Shown one piece after another: positions 43,243-53,129 of a stretch of 64,000 nt of DNA. The translations under genes were made by a program, and so were the position numbers. Source of the stretch: Paraferrimonas haliotis (GTDB lineage Bacteria > Pseudomonadota > Gammaproteobacteria > Enterobacterales > Shewanellaceae). The stretch lies in NCBI RefSeq assembly GCF_002282895.1, contig NZ_NRRB01000004.1, positions 309,306-373,305 on the forward strand, given 5' to 3'. Every line of letters starts with the position of its first letter. The first letter of the stretch is position 1. The notes beneath the pieces are model-generated. The model was not told the DNA's origin. It did not search any database and saw nothing but the letters and a program-made list of their open reading frames with translations.

Positions 43243-43560
43243 ATGGCAAAAGAATATAACGACAGAACCACCATCGACTTGTTCGAAAACGAGAAACGCC
43301 GAGGTCGCCCCAGAACGAACCCGCTTAACCGGGCAGAACAAGTTAAGATCAATAAGCGCAACCAAATATTACGTGATCGCGCTAACGGTCTTAAGCGTAT
43401 TGAGGTGAAAGTCTCACAACGACTGATAGATGCCTTGAACAATGCAGCCTTGGCGAGTAATATCAGCCGCAGTCAATTAATCGAAACAATTCTCACTAAC
43501 GAATTGTTACCTGATGATGCCGAATTATTGGCGTCGTCGCTACAAGATACTCAAGAGTAA
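43243..43560 (+). CDS. ybfE: YbfE family DNA-binding-like protein
   Basis: The ATG at 43243 (MAKEYNDRTTIDLFENEKRRGRPRTNPLNR) is chosen as the family start; the upstream in-frame codon lies inside the DUF2788 gene. The 105-residue protein has an AT-hook-like RRGRPRTNP motif (residues 18-26) followed by a basic stretch and a ribbon-helix-helix-like C-terminal half (EVKVSQRLIDALNNAALASN). In E. coli ybfE is LexA-regulated; no SOS box is visible upstream here. It lies 8 bp before fldA. Confidence 0.88.
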   Translation: MAKEYNDRTTIDLFENEKRRGRPRTNPLNRAEQVKINKRNQILRDRANGLKRIEVKVSQRLIDALNNAALASNISRSQLIETILTNELLPDDAELLASSLQDTQE

Positions 43561-43568
43561 GGTAAATC

Positions 43569-44096
43569 ATGGCAACAGTAGGTCTTTTTTTCGGAAGCGA
43601 CACAGGCAACACCGAAGCCGTAGCTAAAATGATTCAAAAGCGTCTTGGCAAGCAAATGGTGGATGTAAAAGACATCGCCAAGAGCAGCAAAGAAGAGATC
43701 GCAGAATTTGATTTATTATTGTTCGGTATTCCAACCTGGTATTACGGCGAAGCTCAGTGCGATTGGGATGACTTTTTCCCTGAGCTCGAGCAAATCGACT
43801 TTACCGACAAGCTAGTGGCCATTTTCGGCTGTGGCGACCAAGAAGACTACGCGGAATACTTCCTCGACGCCATGGGCATGGTGGGCGACATTGTTACCGA
43901 TAAAGGCGGCATCGTCATTGGCCACTGGCCAACTGAAGGCTACGAATTTGAAGCTTCGAAAGCCTTGGTTGACGACAACCACTTCGTAGGATTAGGCATC
44001 GACGAAGATCGCCAACCTGAGCTGACCGATGAGCGTGTAGATGCTTGGGTTAAGCAAATTTACGACGAAATGTGTTTAGCGGAGCTGGCTGAATAA
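43569..44096 (+). CDS. fldA: Flavodoxin 1
   Basis: This 175-residue FMN-binding electron carrier has the phosphate-binding loop GLFFGSDTGNTEAVAKM, the isoalloxazine-flanking Trp in GIPTWYYGEAQCDWDD and Tyr in CGDQEDYAEYFLDAMG. It donates electrons to radical SAM enzymes and others. Length equals E. coli FldA (176). In Shewanella-like genomes fur often follows; here an aminotransferase gene follows after a terminator. Confidence 0.96.
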   Translation: MATVGLFFGSDTGNTEAVAKMIQKRLGKQMVDVKDIAKSSKEEIAEFDLLLFGIPTWYYGEAQCDWDDFFPELEQIDFTDKLVAIFGCGDQEDYAEYFLDAMGMVGDIVTDKGGIVIGHWPTEGYEFEASKALVDDNHFVGLGIDEDRQPELTDERVDAWVKQIYDEMCLAELAE

Positions 44097-44122
44097 GCTT
44101 AAGCTCGCAGCAACAACACATG

Positions 44123-44148
44123 AAAGCGGCTCATACGCCGCTTTTTTT
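44123..44148 (+). terminator. Terminator after fldA
   Basis: An 8-bp stem AAAGCGGC / GCCGCTTT with a 6-nt loop and a T-run, 26 bp after the fldA stop. Confidence 0.92.
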
Positions 44149-44231
44149 GTGTCCTAAGTGCTATCTATCATTCACTATTTTCGCTATTGTGCCAGTATAA
44201 CAACTGCCGACCCAACCACCTGAGACCAAGC

Positions 44232-45446
44232 ATGCATCCAATATTTAAGTCCACCAAACTCGATTCCGTTTGTTATGAAATTCGCGGACCGGTGGCTAAA
44301 GAAGCCAAGCGCCTTGAAGACGAAGGCCACCGGGTGTTAAAGCTCAATATTGGTAACCCTGCCCCGTTTGGTTTTGAAGCACCAGAAGAAGTGATTCGCG
44401 ACGTTATTGCCAACACCGCTCAATCCCAAGGCTATTGCGAAGCGAAAGGCTTATTTAGCGCCCGTAAAGCGGTAGTGCAGCATTATCAAACCCAAGGCAT
44501 TGTTGGGGTGGATGTGGAAGACGTTTACATTGGCAACGGCGTATCAGAGCTTATTGTGATGGCCATGCAGGGACTGCTAAACAACTGCGATGAAATGCTG
44601 ATACCTGCCCCGGATTACCCCTTGTGGACCGCGGCAACCCACTTAGCCGGCGGCACTGCGGTGCATTATCGATGCGATGAGCAAGCCGGTTGGTTTCCAG
44701 ATTTAGACGACATGCGCGCCAAGATTACCCCCCGCACTCGGGGCATTTTGCTGATTAACCCCAACAACCCCACCGGCGCTGTCTATTCAAAAGAGCTGAT
44801 TCTTGAAGTTATTGAACTGTGTCGCCAGCACAATTTAGTTTTGTTCAGCGATGAGATTTACGACAAAGTCATTTACGACGAGGCCAAGCACATACCCGCC
44901 GCCAGTTTGTCCGATGACATTCTCACCGTCACCTTTAATGGCTTGTCTAAGGCCTATCGCGCCGCCGGTTTTCGGGTAGGCTGGATGATGCTCAGCGGTA
45001 ATTTAGGCATTGCCAACGGCTACGTTGAAGGCCTAGACATGCTCGCCAGTATGCGACTTTGCGGTAATGTGCCTTGCCAGCACGCCATTCAAACCGCGCT
45101 CGGGGGCTATCAGTCCATTAACGATTTGGTGTTGCCAAGTGGCCGTTTAACCCGCCAACGAGACGCCGCCTACGAGGCGCTTAATGCCATCGACGGCGTG
45201 AGCTGCGTTAAGCCTAAAGGCGCTATGTATTGCTTTCCTAAATTAGATAAAAGCAAATTCAACTTGATCGATGACGAGCGTTTGGTGTTAGATTTACTAC
45301 AACAACAAAAAATTCTTCTCGTCCACGGCACCGGATTTAATTGGCCAGAGCCGGATCACGTTCGTTTGGTGTTTTTACCCCACCGCGAAGATTTGATTCA
45401 AGGGATAGAGAAGCTGGAACAATTCCTGAGCAATTACCGGCAGTAA
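44232..45446 (+). CDS. alaA: Alanine aminotransferase, AlaA-type
   Basis: The ATG at 44232 (MHPIFKSTKLDSVCYEIRGP) matches the AlaA N-terminus and gives 404 residues, the same as E. coli AlaA (405). It is a fold-type I PLP enzyme: LNIGNPAPFGFEAPEEV, the PLP-contact INPNNPTGAVY, SDEIYDKVIYD, and the Schiff-base Lys in FNGLSKAYRAAGFRVGW. It makes alanine from pyruvate and glutamate. Other aspartate-aminotransferase-like specificities cannot be excluded, but the N-terminal sequence is diagnostic. Confidence 0.92.
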   Translation: MHPIFKSTKLDSVCYEIRGPVAKEAKRLEDEGHRVLKLNIGNPAPFGFEAPEEVIRDVIANTAQSQGYCEAKGLFSARKAVVQHYQTQGIVGVDVEDVYIGNGVSELIVMAMQGLLNNCDEMLIPAPDYPLWTAATHLAGGTAVHYRCDEQAGWFPDLDDMRAKITPRTRGILLINPNNPTGAVYSKELILEVIELCRQHNLVLFSDEIYDKVIYDEAKHIPAASLSDDILTVTFNGLSKAYRAAGFRVGWMMLSGNLGIANGYVEGLDMLASMRLCGNVPCQHAIQTALGGYQSINDLVLPSGRLTRQRDAAYEALNAIDGVSCVKPKGAMYCFPKLDKSKFNLIDDERLVLDLLQQQKILLVHGTGFNWPEPDHVRLVFLPHREDLIQGIEKLEQFLSNYRQ

Positions 45447-45486
45447 GGAGTGCGCGCAGGAAGCCAATTAACCGACAGGAGTCGCC

Positions 45487-46773
45487 ATGAAAGCCTTAAC
45501 CATTGCCATGACCTTAACGGGTTTGCTTGCTGCAAGCCCTGTACATGCCACCACCCTAATTCACGCCGGAGAGCTGCTTGCCATTCCCGGTAAAGCCCCA
45601 ACCAAGCAACAAACCTTAGTCATTGAAGACGGCAAAATTGTTGAGGTACGCAGCGGTTATATAGCGGCCAACCAGTTTCAAGGCCAGGTTGAGGTAGTGG
45701 ACCTAAAAGACAAGTTTGTTATGCCTGGGTTGATGGATATGCACGTTCATTTGCAATTCGAGCTTGGGCCAAGTAATGACTCCGACGCGCTTAAAATGTC
45801 CGATGAACTGATGCAAATGCAAAGCGTTAAAAACGGCAAAACCACGCTTATGGCCGGTTTTACCACAGTGCGCGATGTGGGCTCGTCGCCACAAGCCATG
45901 TACGCTCAGCGTGACGCCATTAACGAAGGCTGGATTGACGGTCCGCGCATTATCGCCGCCGGCGGTGTTGGCATCACCGGAGGCCACGCTGACGTCAGCG
46001 GTGTTAAGCCTAAACTGATGGAGATGATGACCTCTCCTAATGTCTGCGATGGCCCATTTGATTGTCGCCGCGCCACCCGTAACACCATCAAGTACGGTGC
46101 CGATCTCATAAAAATCACATCCACAGGTGGCGTGCTTACCGATCGCGCCACCGGCACCGGCCAACAAATGGAAATGGATGAGCTAAAAGAAGTGGTTCGC
46201 GCCGCCAAGCGCATGGGCCGTAAAGTGGCCAGCCACGCCCACCACCAAGATGGCATTATTGCCGCCCTTGAGGCTGGTGTACACTCCATTGAGCACGGCA
46301 GCTACACCAACGACAAAGCCATAAAGCTGTTCAAGCAAACCGGCGCCTATTTAGTGCCCACCTTGCTCGCTGGCGACACCGTAAAGCACATGGCGACTCA
46401 CTCAGAATTTATGAGTCCGGCCATTAAATCAAAAGCCATTCGTGTAGGTGGCGATATGCTGGCAAACTTCGAAAAAGCGCACAAAGGCGGGGTTAAAATC
46501 GCCTTTGGTACCGACTCGGGCGTAAGCCAACACGGCTTAAATGCTCAAGAGGCACTGCTAATGCAAAAAGCCGGCATGAAGCCCATGGACATTTTGGTCT
46601 CCGCCACCATTAATGGCGCAGATTTAATTGATATGAGTGAGCAACTGGGCACCTTAGAGTCCGGCAAATACGCCGACGTTATTGCCCTAGAGCGCTCGCC
46701 CCTTGACGATCTTTCCACGCTACTGGATGTGCCTTTTGTTATGAAAGGCGGCACCGTTTATAAAAACCAATAA
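45487..46773 (+). CDS. Exported metal-dependent amidohydrolase (imidazolonepropionase/prolidase-like)
   Basis: The 428-residue protein has a signal peptide (about residues 1-21, ending PVHA). The metal site HxH is in MPGLMDMHVHLQFE, the bridging Lys is probably in KYGADLIKITSTGG, His ligands are in ASHAHHQDGII and HSIEHGSYT, and the catalytic Asp in AFGTDSGVSQHG. It ends with the typical LGTLESGKYADVIAL. Related exported enzymes are annotated as Xaa-Pro dipeptidases or imidazolonepropionase-like; the actual substrate is unknown. AGGAGT precedes the ATG. It lies 9 bp upstream of yfbR. Confidence 0.9.
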   Translation: MKALTIAMTLTGLLAASPVHATTLIHAGELLAIPGKAPTKQQTLVIEDGKIVEVRSGYIAANQFQGQVEVVDLKDKFVMPGLMDMHVHLQFELGPSNDSDALKMSDELMQMQSVKNGKTTLMAGFTTVRDVGSSPQAMYAQRDAINEGWIDGPRIIAAGGVGITGGHADVSGVKPKLMEMMTSPNVCDGPFDCRRATRNTIKYGADLIKITSTGGVLTDRATGTGQQMEMDELKEVVRAAKRMGRKVASHAHHQDGIIAALEAGVHSIEHGSYTNDKAIKLFKQTGAYLVPTLLAGDTVKHMATHSEFMSPAIKSKAIRVGGDMLANFEKAHKGGVKIAFGTDSGVSQHGLNAQEALLMQKAGMKPMDILVSATINGADLIDMSEQLGTLESGKYADVIALERSPLDDLSTLLDVPFVMKGGTVYKNQ

Positions 46774-46782
46774 GGACGCAAT

Positions 46783-47370
46783 ATGAGCCACTTTTTCGCC
46801 CACCTTGCCCGCATGAAATTGATCATGCGTTGGCCGCTGATGCACAATCACAAACCGGAAAATGTGCAGGAACACAGCTTACAGGTGGCCATGGTGGCTC
46901 ATGCATTAGGGCTGATTCACAATAAGTTTTACCAAGGCAGTTTTGACGCTAATCAATTGGCGACTATGGCAATATTTCACGACGCCTCAGAAATATTAAC
47001 CGGCGATCTACCCACCCCGGTGAAATACTTTAATAAAGACATTGAAACCGAATATAAAAAGATTGAAGCCATTGCCGAGCAAAAGCTGTTAGAGATGATC
47101 CCCGCTGACTTTAGAAGCGATTATCAAGCACTGATTGACAGCAGCAAAATGGATGAGCGCTACAAGCAATTGGTGAAATCCGCCGATACCCTGTGTGCCT
47201 ACATTAAGTGCCTTGATGAGCTTAAGTTTGGTAACCAAGAATTTACCTTGGCCAAACAACGCTTAGAAGCGGTATTAAACGACAACCCAGATCCAGCGGT
47301 TAAGTATTTTCGAGCGCATTTTATTGAAAGCTTTAGCTTGTCACTGGATGAAATCAATCAAGACTTGTAA
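46783..47370 (+). CDS. yfbR: 5'-deoxynucleotidase YfbR
   Basis: A 195-residue HD-domain phosphohydrolase that dephosphorylates deoxyribonucleoside 5'-monophosphates. The metal ligands are visible: His in NVQEHSLQVAMVAH, HD in AIFHDASEILTGDLPTPVKY, and the later Asp in VKSADTLCAYIKC. The start MSHFFAHLARMKLIMRWPLM matches the family. Length equals E. coli YfbR (199). It follows the amidohydrolase with a 9-bp gap and an AAGGA-type site. Confidence 0.95.
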   Translation: MSHFFAHLARMKLIMRWPLMHNHKPENVQEHSLQVAMVAHALGLIHNKFYQGSFDANQLATMAIFHDASEILTGDLPTPVKYFNKDIETEYKKIEAIAEQKLLEMIPADFRSDYQALIDSSKMDERYKQLVKSADTLCAYIKCLDELKFGNQEFTLAKQRLEAVLNDNPDPAVKYFRAHFIESFSLSLDEINQDL

Positions 47371-47402
47371 GACTGGCAATAAGATGACTAATTCAAGGAA
47401 GA

Positions 47403-47741
47403 ATGATGCTGAAAAACATAATAATTGTCGCTGTTCTATTAATTAGCGCCGGTCTATTAAAGCTGCAATAATATAATCTTTTTGCTCGAGGTTACATAGA
47501 GCTCGCTTATAGCAAAGCGACTATGTTTGAGTTGATTTACGATGGCGGGCTACCTGCAAAACACCTATCCGTACTGTCAATGGTATACGCAGGCGATTAC
47601 TGCTTAATAAGAAACACTGATGAATACTTTTATCTTATTTACGGAAATGAAAAAATGTTTAAGCTCGCCATGGACGAATTTGCCAAAATAGAATCAACAC
47701 TCGACACCAATTTCGACGATATGTGCGACGGGAATTGGTAA
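47403..47741 (+). pseudogene. Gene for a small membrane-anchored protein interrupted by an in-frame TAA
   Basis: A well-placed AAGGAAG ribosome site precedes ATG ATG at 47403, opening a 22-codon hydrophobic segment (MMLKNIIIVAVLLISAGLLK and LQ) that ends at TAA (47469-47471). The same frame then continues open for 90 codons to 47741, through YNLFARGYIELAYSKATMFE and a soluble domain ending FDDMCDGNW. The internal ATG at 47523 has no ribosome site. A single C-to-T change (CAA to TAA after an existing CAA) would explain the break. I do not recognise the family. Confidence 0.6.
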
Positions 47742-47755
47742 TCTAGTTTACTCGG

Positions 47756-48661
47756 CTAAGGCGCCAACAACACCTCAAACTCTCCTTTTCTTTCCCTTAT
47801 AAACTGCAAAAACAACTGGCTTTTTAGCGGCAGATATTGGCGCTCTTTATACACAAGCAGCATGCGCTTATCTTGATTAATATACTCCGCCAGTAACGGA
47901 CTAAGCTCGCCATTGTCAATACTGCCACCGACTATGGAATAGGGTAAATAGGCAATGCCTGCGCCATTAACTGCCATTTCTTTAGCCACCTGCAAGTCAT
48001 CGCAAATCAGCTTGCCGGTGTGGTTGACTTCAAAGGTGCTTTGTTCGTCTTGAAACTTCCACGGCAAATAAAAACCATCCACATGGTTTCGAATAAGGCT
48101 GTGCTGCTCTAGCTCGTTTGGGTGTTGCGGTGTCGGATGTTCGGCCAAGTAGTCGGCACTGGCCACTAGACAGTAGTGCACTTTCGATAACGGCAGTGCG
48201 ATTAAGTTGGAGTCCGTTAATGGCCCTAGTCGTAATGCAAAGTCAATGTTTTGCTTGGTGAGATCTTGAAAACGATTGGAGGATATTAGATTGACATCAA
48301 TGCTGGGGTAACGACGGTGAAACTGCGCGAGTAATCCGCCCAACAGATCTCGACTTAATGCCGGCGGCGCGCTCACAACCAAGGTGCCGATGGGTTTAGT
48401 ACCTGCTTGCTCGGCGTCTAACTCGACTTCGGTTAGGGTATCGGTAATCAGCTGAGCTTTAGGAAGAATTTGCTCGCCAACTTCCGTGAGCGATAAGGTT
48501 CTGGTGGAACGATTTAACAGCTTAGCCCCAAGCTGCTGCTCCAACGCCTGCACTTTGCGGCTGACTGTGGTGGTGGGTACATTCATGGCCCGGGCCGCTT
48601 TTGCAAAGCTTTTGAACGTGGCGACCTTAGCAAAAATCACCAAGCCATTGAGATCGTTCAT
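47756..48661 (-). CDS. LysR-family transcriptional regulator
   Basis: The start at 48661 (MNDLNGLVIFAKVATFKSF) follows AGGA with good spacing; the frame is open five codons further. The 301-residue protein has an N-terminal winged helix (FAKAARAMNVPTTTVSRKVQALEQ) and a substrate-binding domain of the CrgA/DsdC-like kind. It is divergent from an NAD(P)-binding oxidoreductase gene, with a palindrome containing the LysR-type ATC-N10-GAT pattern in between. This suggests that it controls the neighbour and itself. Confidence 0.92.
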   Translation of the reverse strand: MNDLNGLVIFAKVATFKSFAKAARAMNVPTTTVSRKVQALEQQLGAKLLNRSTRTLSLTEVGEQILPKAQLITDTLTEVELDAEQAGTKPIGTLVVSAPPALSRDLLGGLLAQFHRRYPSIDVNLISSNRFQDLTKQNIDFALRLGPLTDSNLIALPLSKVHYCLVASADYLAEHPTPQHPNELEQHSLIRNHVDGFYLPWKFQDEQSTFEVNHTGKLICDDLQVAKEMAVNGAGIAYLPYSIVGGSIDNGELSPLLAEYINQDKRMLLVYKERQYLPLKSQLFLQFIRERKGEFEVLLAP

Positions 48662-48688
48662 AGAGGTTCCTGCCATACGCGCATCAAT

Positions 48689-48706
48689 TATCCCAAATAT
48701 GGGATA
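48689..48706. promoter_or_regulatory. Palindromic operator candidate for the LysR regulator
   Basis: TATCCCA-AATA-TGGGATA is a perfect 7-bp inverted repeat in the LysR/NmrA divergent gap, 28 bp upstream of the lysR start. Confidence 0.6.
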
Positions 48707-48796
48707 GTAAACGTCACTTTTACTGCCTAGTCAATCATTTTGGTGTGAGCTATAGTGTTTATCAATGAATCAACAACCATTCTTTAGAGGCACGAT

Positions 48797-49654
48797 ATGA
48801 GCATTTTAATTCTTGGAGCAACGGGTAATACAGGCGCTGAATTGGTGCGTCAACTGCAAGCCAACAATCACGAGTTTTACGTAATGGCGCGCAGTGACAC
48901 GGCCGCTGACAAACTGAACCTAAACGTCGATCAAGTTCGTATCGCCACCTTCGATGACAGCGACAAGCTGACTCAGGCCATGCAAGGCATCCGCAAAATC
49001 TATGTGGCCATGCCAGCGCACCCTAGTAACGAAGACTGGATGGTCAACATCATTAATGCGGCGAAAACCGCTAGCGTTGAACAGGTGGTAAAACTGTCGG
49101 GTATGGGCGCCGCAAAAGACGCCAATTCAGAGATCATTCGCACCCACGTTGTCACAGATGATCTTCTAAAAAACAGTGGCCTTGGTTACACCATAGTGCA
49201 GCCTAACTCCTTCTTTCAAAACTTGTACGGAAGTTTGGGTACCATTAATGCCATGGGCAAATTCTTTTTACCCCTAGCCAATGCCAAGCAAAGTGTTGTT
49301 GATATTCGCGACGTTGCAGCGGTGGCCCTAACCGCCCTTACCCAAGACGGCCATACCGGTGAAACCTATTTGCTGTCGGGCCCACAGGCGCTTACCTTTT
49401 CAGAGCAAGCTCAAATGCTAAGCCAAGCCGCTGGTAAACCCATTGAGTATGTAGCGGTATCCCAAGACGATGCTGAGCAAGCCATGAAACAAGCGGGCAT
49501 GGATGATTGGACCGCCGAAAAGCTGGCGGAAATTTTAGCCTGGTTTGGCGAAGGCCATTACGCAACCGTAACCGACACGGTTGAGCGAGTAACCAGTAAA
49601 CCGGCCCGAACCTTTAGCGCGTTTGCTGAAGAGTTTGCCCACGCGGTTCAATAA
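48797..49654 (+). CDS. NmrA-like NAD(P)-binding oxidoreductase
   Basis: A 285-residue atypical SDR of the NmrA/QOR2 type. The dinucleotide motif is ILGATGNTGAELVRQL (GxxGxxG), followed by VMARSDTAADKL. The central VVKLSGMGAAKDANSEIIRTH and YTIVQPNSFFQN resemble NmrA-family proteins, and the classical YxxxK is not in its usual place. It is probably a quinone or NADPH-sensing reductase. It is divergent from a LysR regulator and followed by a bidirectional terminator. Confidence 0.87.
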   Translation: MSILILGATGNTGAELVRQLQANNHEFYVMARSDTAADKLNLNVDQVRIATFDDSDKLTQAMQGIRKIYVAMPAHPSNEDWMVNIINAAKTASVEQVVKLSGMGAAKDANSEIIRTHVVTDDLLKNSGLGYTIVQPNSFFQNLYGSLGTINAMGKFFLPLANAKQSVVDIRDVAAVALTALTQDGHTGETYLLSGPQALTFSEQAQMLSQAAGKPIEYVAVSQDDAEQAMKQAGMDDWTAEKLAEILAWFGEGHYATVTDTVERVTSKPARTFSAFAEEFAHAVQ

Positions 49655-49684
49655 GCCTGAGCCCGCGTAAGCACTTAGCCAAAA

Positions 49685-49713
49685 AAAAGACCTAAGCAAT
49701 GCTTAGGTCTTTT
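49685..49713. terminator. Bidirectional terminator between the NmrA-like gene and ppsA
   Basis: A 13-bp stem AAAAGACCTAAGC / GCTTAGGTCTTTT with a 3-nt loop, serving both convergent genes. Confidence 0.92.
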
Positions 49714-49736
49714 CGGTTTAATGGCTTACTTACAAG

Positions 49737-52103
49737 TTAGGCGTTTTTACCAAGGTATAACCAGGTATCAACCACGGTATCAGGGTTAAGCGATACACTA
49801 TCAATGCCCTGCTCTACCAACCATGCAGCGAAGTCGGCGTGATCCGATGGACCTTGTCCACAGATACCCACGTACTTGCCTTTGGCTTTAGCAGCTTTAA
49901 TTGCCATTGCCAGCATTTTCTTAACCGCTGGGTCACGCTCATCGAATAGGTGGCTAATAATGCCTGAGTCGCGATCCAAACCAAGAGTAAGCTGAGTTAA
50001 GTCGTTTGAGCCAATGGAGAAACCATCAAAGATTTCCAAGAACTCATCCGCCATTAGGCAGTTTGACGGTAGTTCGCACATCATGATGACTTCGAGACCG
50101 TCTTCACCGCGCTTCAAGCCTTGCTCTTCAAGTAACTGAATCACTTTACGGCCTTCTTCTAAGGTGCGCACAAACGGGATCATGATGGTCACGTTGGTTA
50201 AGCCCATGTCGTTACGAACTCGCTTAATGGCTTCACACTCAAGTGCAAAACAGTCGCGGAACGACTCAGAGATGTAACGGCTAGCGCCACGGAAGCCCAA
50301 CATTGGGTTTTCTTCTTCCGGCTCATAGCGATTACCGCCCACTAAGTTGGCGTATTCGTTCGACTTAAAGTCCGACATACGAACAATCACTTTTTGCGGG
50401 TAGAACGCAGAGCCAATGGTGGAGATGCCTTCCGCCAAACGAGCAATGTAGAATTCAACAGGATTGTCGTAACCCGCCATCATTTCACGAATTTCTACTT
50501 TGGTGGCTTCGTCTTGCTGATCAAACTCAAGCAAAGCTTTCGGGTGCACACCAATCATGCGGTTGATGATGAACTCAAGACGAGCAAGACCAACACCGGC
50601 ACTTGGAAGACGAGCAAAATCAAAGGCACGATCTGGGTTACCCACGTTTTGCATAATTTTCAGCGGTAGCTCAGGCATGGAATCAACACGAGATGACGTT
50701 ACTTCAAACTCTAACTCACCTTGGTAGATGTAGCCGGTATCGCCTTCGGCACAAGAAACCGTGACTTTCTCGCCGTTGGTAATGTTGTCGGTCGCATCGG
50801 CACAACCCACAACCGCAGGCACGCCTAGCTCACGCGCAATAATGGCAGCATGACAAGTACGGCCACCACGGTTGGTGACAATAGCACTGGCGCGCTTCAT
50901 GATAGGTTCCCAATCTGGGTCAGTCATGTCGGTAACCAATACGTCACCTGGCTGGATTTTGTCCATTTCGGCAATGGAGCTTAGAACCTTGGCAGTACCG
51001 CTGCCAATTTTGTGGCCAATGGCACGGCCTTCAACAATGGCGTTACCGCTTTGCTTTAAGTGGTAGCGCTCAATCAGTTGCACATCTTCACGAGAGCGAA
51101 CCGTTTCTGGGCGCGCTTGTACAATGTACAGCTTGCCATCTAGGCCATCTTTAGCCCACTCGATGTCCATTGGACGACCGTAGTGCTTTTCAATGATAAC
51201 CGCTTGCTTAGCCAACTCTTCCACTTCAGCGTCAGAGATAGAGAAGCTGTTGCTCTTTTCTGCAGCAACGTCTTGGATCTTAACTTGTTTGCCGTGGCCT
51301 TGGTCTTCGGAGTAAACCATTTCCACCAGCTTGCTGCCAATATTGCGACGCACAACGGCTTTGTTGCCTTGGCTTAAAATTGGCTTGTGAACGTAAAATT
51401 CATCAGGGTTTACTGCACCCTGTACCACCATTTCACCCAGACCGTATGATGAGGTAATAAACACCACATCGTCATGACCGGATTCGGTATCAATGGTAAA
51501 CATTACGCCGGATGAGGCAATGTCTGAACGTACCATGCGCTGAATGCCTGCAGACAAGGCCACACCACGGTGGTCATAGCCTTGGTGCACACGGTAAGAA
51601 ATGGCACGGTCGTTAAATAAAGAAGCAAATACGTGTTTAACCGCTACGATAACCGCATCGTAACCGCGAACGTTCAAGAAGGTTTCTTGCTGACCGGCAA
51701 ACGAAGCGTCTGGCATGTCTTCAGCGGTGGCCGAGGAGCGAACCGCGAATGAAACACCATCCATACCGTCTTCCAATTTCGCGTAAGCGTCGGATACGGC
51801 TTGTTCTAATTCCGGTTGGAAAGGAGTGTCGATAATCCATTGACGAATGTTTGCACCAGCTTCGGCCAAGGCATTAACGTCATCAACGTCAAGCTTGTCC
51901 AACACATCGTAAATCTTCTGGTTCAAACCGCTTTGTTCTAGAAACTCGTTAAATGCGTAAGAAGTGGTCGCGAAGCCACCAGGAACTTGAACACCGGCGT
52001 TTGCCAGGTTGCTGATCATCTCTCCAAGTGATGCGTTTTTTCCGCCAACGGAATTCACATCGTGCATACCGAGTTCTTCATACCAGAGTACGTATTGCTG
52101 CAC
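49737..52103 (-). CDS. ppsA: Phosphoenolpyruvate synthase
   Basis: The GTG at 52103 ([29 protein letters not shown]) is preferred: GGAG lies about 10 bp upstream and the protein then matches the family start. The frame is open 19 codons further. The 788-residue enzyme converts pyruvate, ATP and water to PEP, AMP and phosphate in gluconeogenesis. It has an N-terminal ATP-grasp domain ([22 protein letters not shown]), the phosphohistidine domain with the catalytic His in [20 protein letters not shown], and a C-terminal PEP-binding barrel ([33 protein letters not shown]). It is divergent from its regulator ppsR. Confidence 0.95.
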   Translation of the reverse strand: MQQYVLWYEELGMHDVNSVGGKNASLGEMISNLANAGVQVPGGFATTSYAFNEFLEQSGLNQKIYDVLDKLDVDDVNALAEAGANIRQWIIDTPFQPELEQAVSDAYAKLEDGMDGVSFAVRSSATAEDMPDASFAGQQETFLNVRGYDAVIVAVKHVFASLFNDRAISYRVHQGYDHRGVALSAGIQRMVRSDIASSGVMFTIDTESGHDDVVFITSSYGLGEMVVQGAVNPDEFYVHKPILSQGNKAVVRRNIGSKLVEMVYSEDQGHGKQVKIQDVAAEKSNSFSISDAEVEELAKQAVIIEKHYGRPMDIEWAKDGLDGKLYIVQARPETVRSREDVQLIERYHLKQSGNAIVEGRAIGHKIGSGTAKVLSSIAEMDKIQPGDVLVTDMTDPDWEPIMKRASAIVTNRGGRTCHAAIIARELGVPAVVGCADATDNITNGEKVTVSCAEGDTGYIYQGELEFEVTSSRVDSMPELPLKIMQNVGNPDRAFDFARLPSAGVGLARLEFIINRMIGVHPKALLEFDQQDEATKVEIREMMAGYDNPVEFYIARLAEGISTIGSAFYPQKVIVRMSDFKSNEYANLVGGNRYEPEEENPMLGFRGASRYISESFRDCFALECEAIKRVRNDMGLTNVTIMIPFVRTLEEGRKVIQLLEEQGLKRGEDGLEVIMMCELPSNCLMADEFLEIFDGFSIGSNDLTQLTLGLDRDSGIISHLFDERDPAVKKMLAMAIKAAKAKGKYVGICGQGPSDHADFAAWLVEQGIDSVSLNPDTVVDTWLYLGKNA

Positions 52104-52229
52104 TTTATTTTTCTCCGAAAAATTAAATTGATTAGCCCCTTTTTTTACGGGCAGCGGCATTTTACACTGGCTACAGAGTGACGTAAAACCCTATTTTATA
52201 ATGTAATTTTATTACTACACGAGGCCAAA

Positions 52230-53042
52230 ATGGCAAGACAAGTTTTTTACATTTCTGACGGCACAGCAATTACAGCTGAGGTATTTGGTCACGCCGTACT
52301 TTCGCAATTCCCTTTAGAATTCAACGCGCTAACCATACCGTTTGTAGAGACTGTGGAAAAAGCTCACGAGGTGGTCGCCGACATCAATGAAAGTTTTATT
52401 ACAACAGGCGAACGTCCATTAGTGTTTCATTCCATCGTTTCGCCGGAAATTAGGGATGTTATTTATGGATCCGAGGGGTTAGATCACGATTTTTTGAACA
52501 CTTTTGTGGCGCCCTTGGAGCAACAACTGGGAGTTTCTGCCAAACCTGTGATGCACCGCACACACAGTATTGCCAATGAAACCTACGACGGCCGCATCGA
52601 AGCCATTCATTACGCCTTAGATAATGACGATGGCCAAACCCTGAAGAACTTTGATAAAGCCGACTTGATTCTGCTGGGGGTTTCTCGCTGTGGCAAAACT
52701 CCGTCATCGCTTTATTTATCCATGCAGTTTGGCATTAAAGTGGCGAATTATCCGTTCGTTGAAGACGACATGGACAATTTAAAACTGCCACCGGCTTTAC
52801 AAGCGCAAAAGCACAAGCTGTTTGGGCTAACGATTAACCCAGCTCGGTTGCATGAAATTCGCCAAAATCGCATGAACAACTCGCGCTACAGCTCCATGCG
52901 TCAATGCCGTACCGAAGTTCAAGAAGTGGAGATGATGTATAAAAAGTTACGCATTCCTTACGTCGACACCACCAATAAATCGGTCGAAGAGATTGCCACT
53001 AAAATTTTAGCGGAAACCGGTTTAGAGCGTCATATGTTCTAA
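52230..53042 (+). CDS. ppsR: PEP synthase regulatory protein (kinase/pyrophosphorylase, DUF299)
   Basis: The 270-residue bifunctional enzyme inactivates PEP synthase by ADP-dependent phosphorylation of a Thr next to the catalytic His and reactivates it by phosphate-dependent removal. The P-loop is [14 protein letters not shown] (about residues 150-163). The N-terminus [20 protein letters not shown] and [17 protein letters not shown] region ([16 protein letters not shown]) are diagnostic. It is divergent from ppsA, the usual arrangement. A TATAAT element lies about 30 bp before the ATG. Confidence 0.96.
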   Translation: MARQVFYISDGTAITAEVFGHAVLSQFPLEFNALTIPFVETVEKAHEVVADINESFITTGERPLVFHSIVSPEIRDVIYGSEGLDHDFLNTFVAPLEQQLGVSAKPVMHRTHSIANETYDGRIEAIHYALDNDDGQTLKNFDKADLILLGVSRCGKTPSSLYLSMQFGIKVANYPFVEDDMDNLKLPPALQAQKHKLFGLTINPARLHEIRQNRMNNSRYSSMRQCRTEVQEVEMMYKKLRIPYVDTTNKSVEEIATKILAETGLERHMF

Positions 53043-53129
53043 AAGATACTAAATCTTGGTGTGTAACCGCGCGCCATTGGGTATACTTTGGCGCAATTAC
53101 ACGCTCTTACGAACGATTTAGGTTGTTAA

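Noticed and set aside
47523..47741. A stand-alone 72-residue gene starting at the internal ATG
   Set aside because: There is no ribosome site, and the same frame continues upstream through a single stop into a well-initiated hydrophobic segment.
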